The notes under the pieces: generated by a model | Seen by the model: only the letters and a program-made list of their open reading frames with translations | Told to the model about the DNA's origin: nothing | The model's database searches: none | In this document: positions 5,002 to 5,576 of the stretch, piece after piece | Position numbering within the stretch: the first letter of the stretch is position 1 | Layout: each line of letters starts with the position of its first letter | Program-made: the position numbers and the translations under genes | NCBI GenBank assembly: GCA_013203855.1 | Contig: JABMPG010000194.1 | Location: forward strand, 1 to 5,576 | Origin: a bacterium | GTDB lineage: Bacteria; Sumerlaeota; Sumerlaeia; UBA8349 | Direction of reading: 5' to 3' | DNA length: 5,576 bases

Positions 5002-5576
5002 CTATTTCGCGCCCATCTGAAGGCCGGCGTTGGTGAGTTCCTGGATGCACTGGGCAATGTTGCGGCCTCCGAAGATGGCGCTTCCGGCCACCAGGACGTT
5101 CGCTCCGGCCGCCACGGCCAGCCCGGCGGTCTTCGGGTTGATGCCGCCGTCGACCTGGATGAGGAATTTCAGATTTTGCTCGTCCCGCATGCGGGCCAAT
5201 TCGCGGACCTTGTTGAGCATGGTCGGCATCAGGCCTTGGCCGCCGAAACCGGGCTCGACGGTCATGACCAGAACCATGTCCACGCGGTCGAGAACGCTTT
5301 CGATGTCGCGGATGGGGGTCTTGGGTTTGACGACGATGCTGGCGCGGATCCCCTTCTTGCGCAGGAGTTCCATGGCTCGGCCCGGGTTGTCGAGGACCTC
5401 CACGTGCAGTGTGAGGTTTTCGACTCCCGCCTCGATGAAGGCGTCGATGTACTTCATCGGTTCGGCGATCATCAGGTGGGCGTCGAGGAAGAGCCGGGGC
5501 GAGACGGCGCGGATGGAGCGGACTGTGGGCGGGCCGAAGGTGATGTTGGGCACGAAGTGGCCGTCCATGACGTCGA
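5002..5576 (-). CDS. rpe: Ribulose-phosphate 3-epimerase, N-terminus outside window
   Basis: Rpe interconverts D-ribulose 5-phosphate and D-xylulose 5-phosphate in the pentose phosphate and Calvin cycles, using a divalent metal and two Asp acid/base residues in a TIM barrel. The frame runs off the window edge in DVMDGHFVPN, so the first 30 or so residues (including the first metal-binding His just before this motif) are missing. Counting from the Met encoded at 5568, the visible signatures are MDGHFVPNITFGPP (1-14) with the preceding catalytic Asp, LDAHLMIAEP (28-37) with metal ligand H31, MTVEPGFGGQGLMP (102-115) in the phosphate loop, QVDGGI (138-143) with the second catalytic Asp D140, and VAGSAIFGG (160-168). 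The order and spacing match the family, and every key residue inside the window is intact. The Met at 5568 is internal, not the start. The stop is TAG at 5002. The FabK-like gene follows after 189 bp, too far for clear operon spacing. Confidence 0.95.
   Translation of the reverse strand, partial: DVMDGHFVPNITFGPPTVRSIRAVSPRLFLDAHLMIAEPMKYIDAFIEAGVENLTLHVEVLDNPGRAMELLRKKGIRASIVVKPKTPIRDIESVLDRVDMVLVMTVEPGFGGQGLMPTMLNKVRELARMRDEQNLKFLIQVDGGINPKTAGLAVAAGANVLVAGSAIFGGRNIAQCIQELTNAGLQMGAK

Noticed and set aside
4694..5050. Minus-strand open frame across the rpe to FabK-like spacer
   Set aside because: It overlaps both conserved genes in another frame and passes through the inverted repeats; nothing supports translation.

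Overview
The window reads as ordinary chromosome from a moderately GC-rich, probably diderm and uncultured bacterium. Three housekeeping families are recognisable: lipoprotein diacylglyceryl transferase (lgt), a FabK-type flavin enoyl reductase and ribulose-phosphate 3-epimerase (rpe). Beside them is a large secreted protein I cannot assign to a family. The cysteine-bearing Lgt signature and the style of the secreted protein recall deltaproteobacterial, planctomycete-like or Sumerlaeota-type candidate-phylum genomes. That placement is an inference from memory, not a result.

Layout. Plus strand: 1-429 is the 3' end of a probable SGNH/GDSL-type hydrolase. Positions 430-801 form a mostly non-coding leader region with a good sigma70-like promoter (571-600), a candidate 10-residue leader peptide (635-667) and two strong Shine-Dalgarno sites. 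Positions 802-2739 encode a 645-residue signal-peptide protein, followed by a small hairpin and a textbook intrinsic terminator (2785-2819). lgt follows at 2863-3750. Minus strand, converging on lgt: the FabK-like gene (4812-3787), and behind it rpe (5576-5002, 5' end outside the window). These two are separated by 189 bp holding two sizeable inverted repeats.

How the parts work together. The secreted-protein gene is a self-contained unit: its own promoter, a leader of about 195 nt, a strong ribosome site, C/G-ending codon preference and a strong terminator. This suggests an abundant exported protein. lgt serves lipoprotein maturation, the FabK-like protein probably fatty-acid elongation or nitronate oxidation, and rpe the pentose phosphate pathway. 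They are housekeeping neighbours and do not form an evident pathway. I see no mobile element, CRISPR array, tRNA or rRNA. The points most worth a second look are the leader of the secreted gene, the repeated modules inside the secreted protein, and the paired inverted repeats between rpe and the FabK-like gene.
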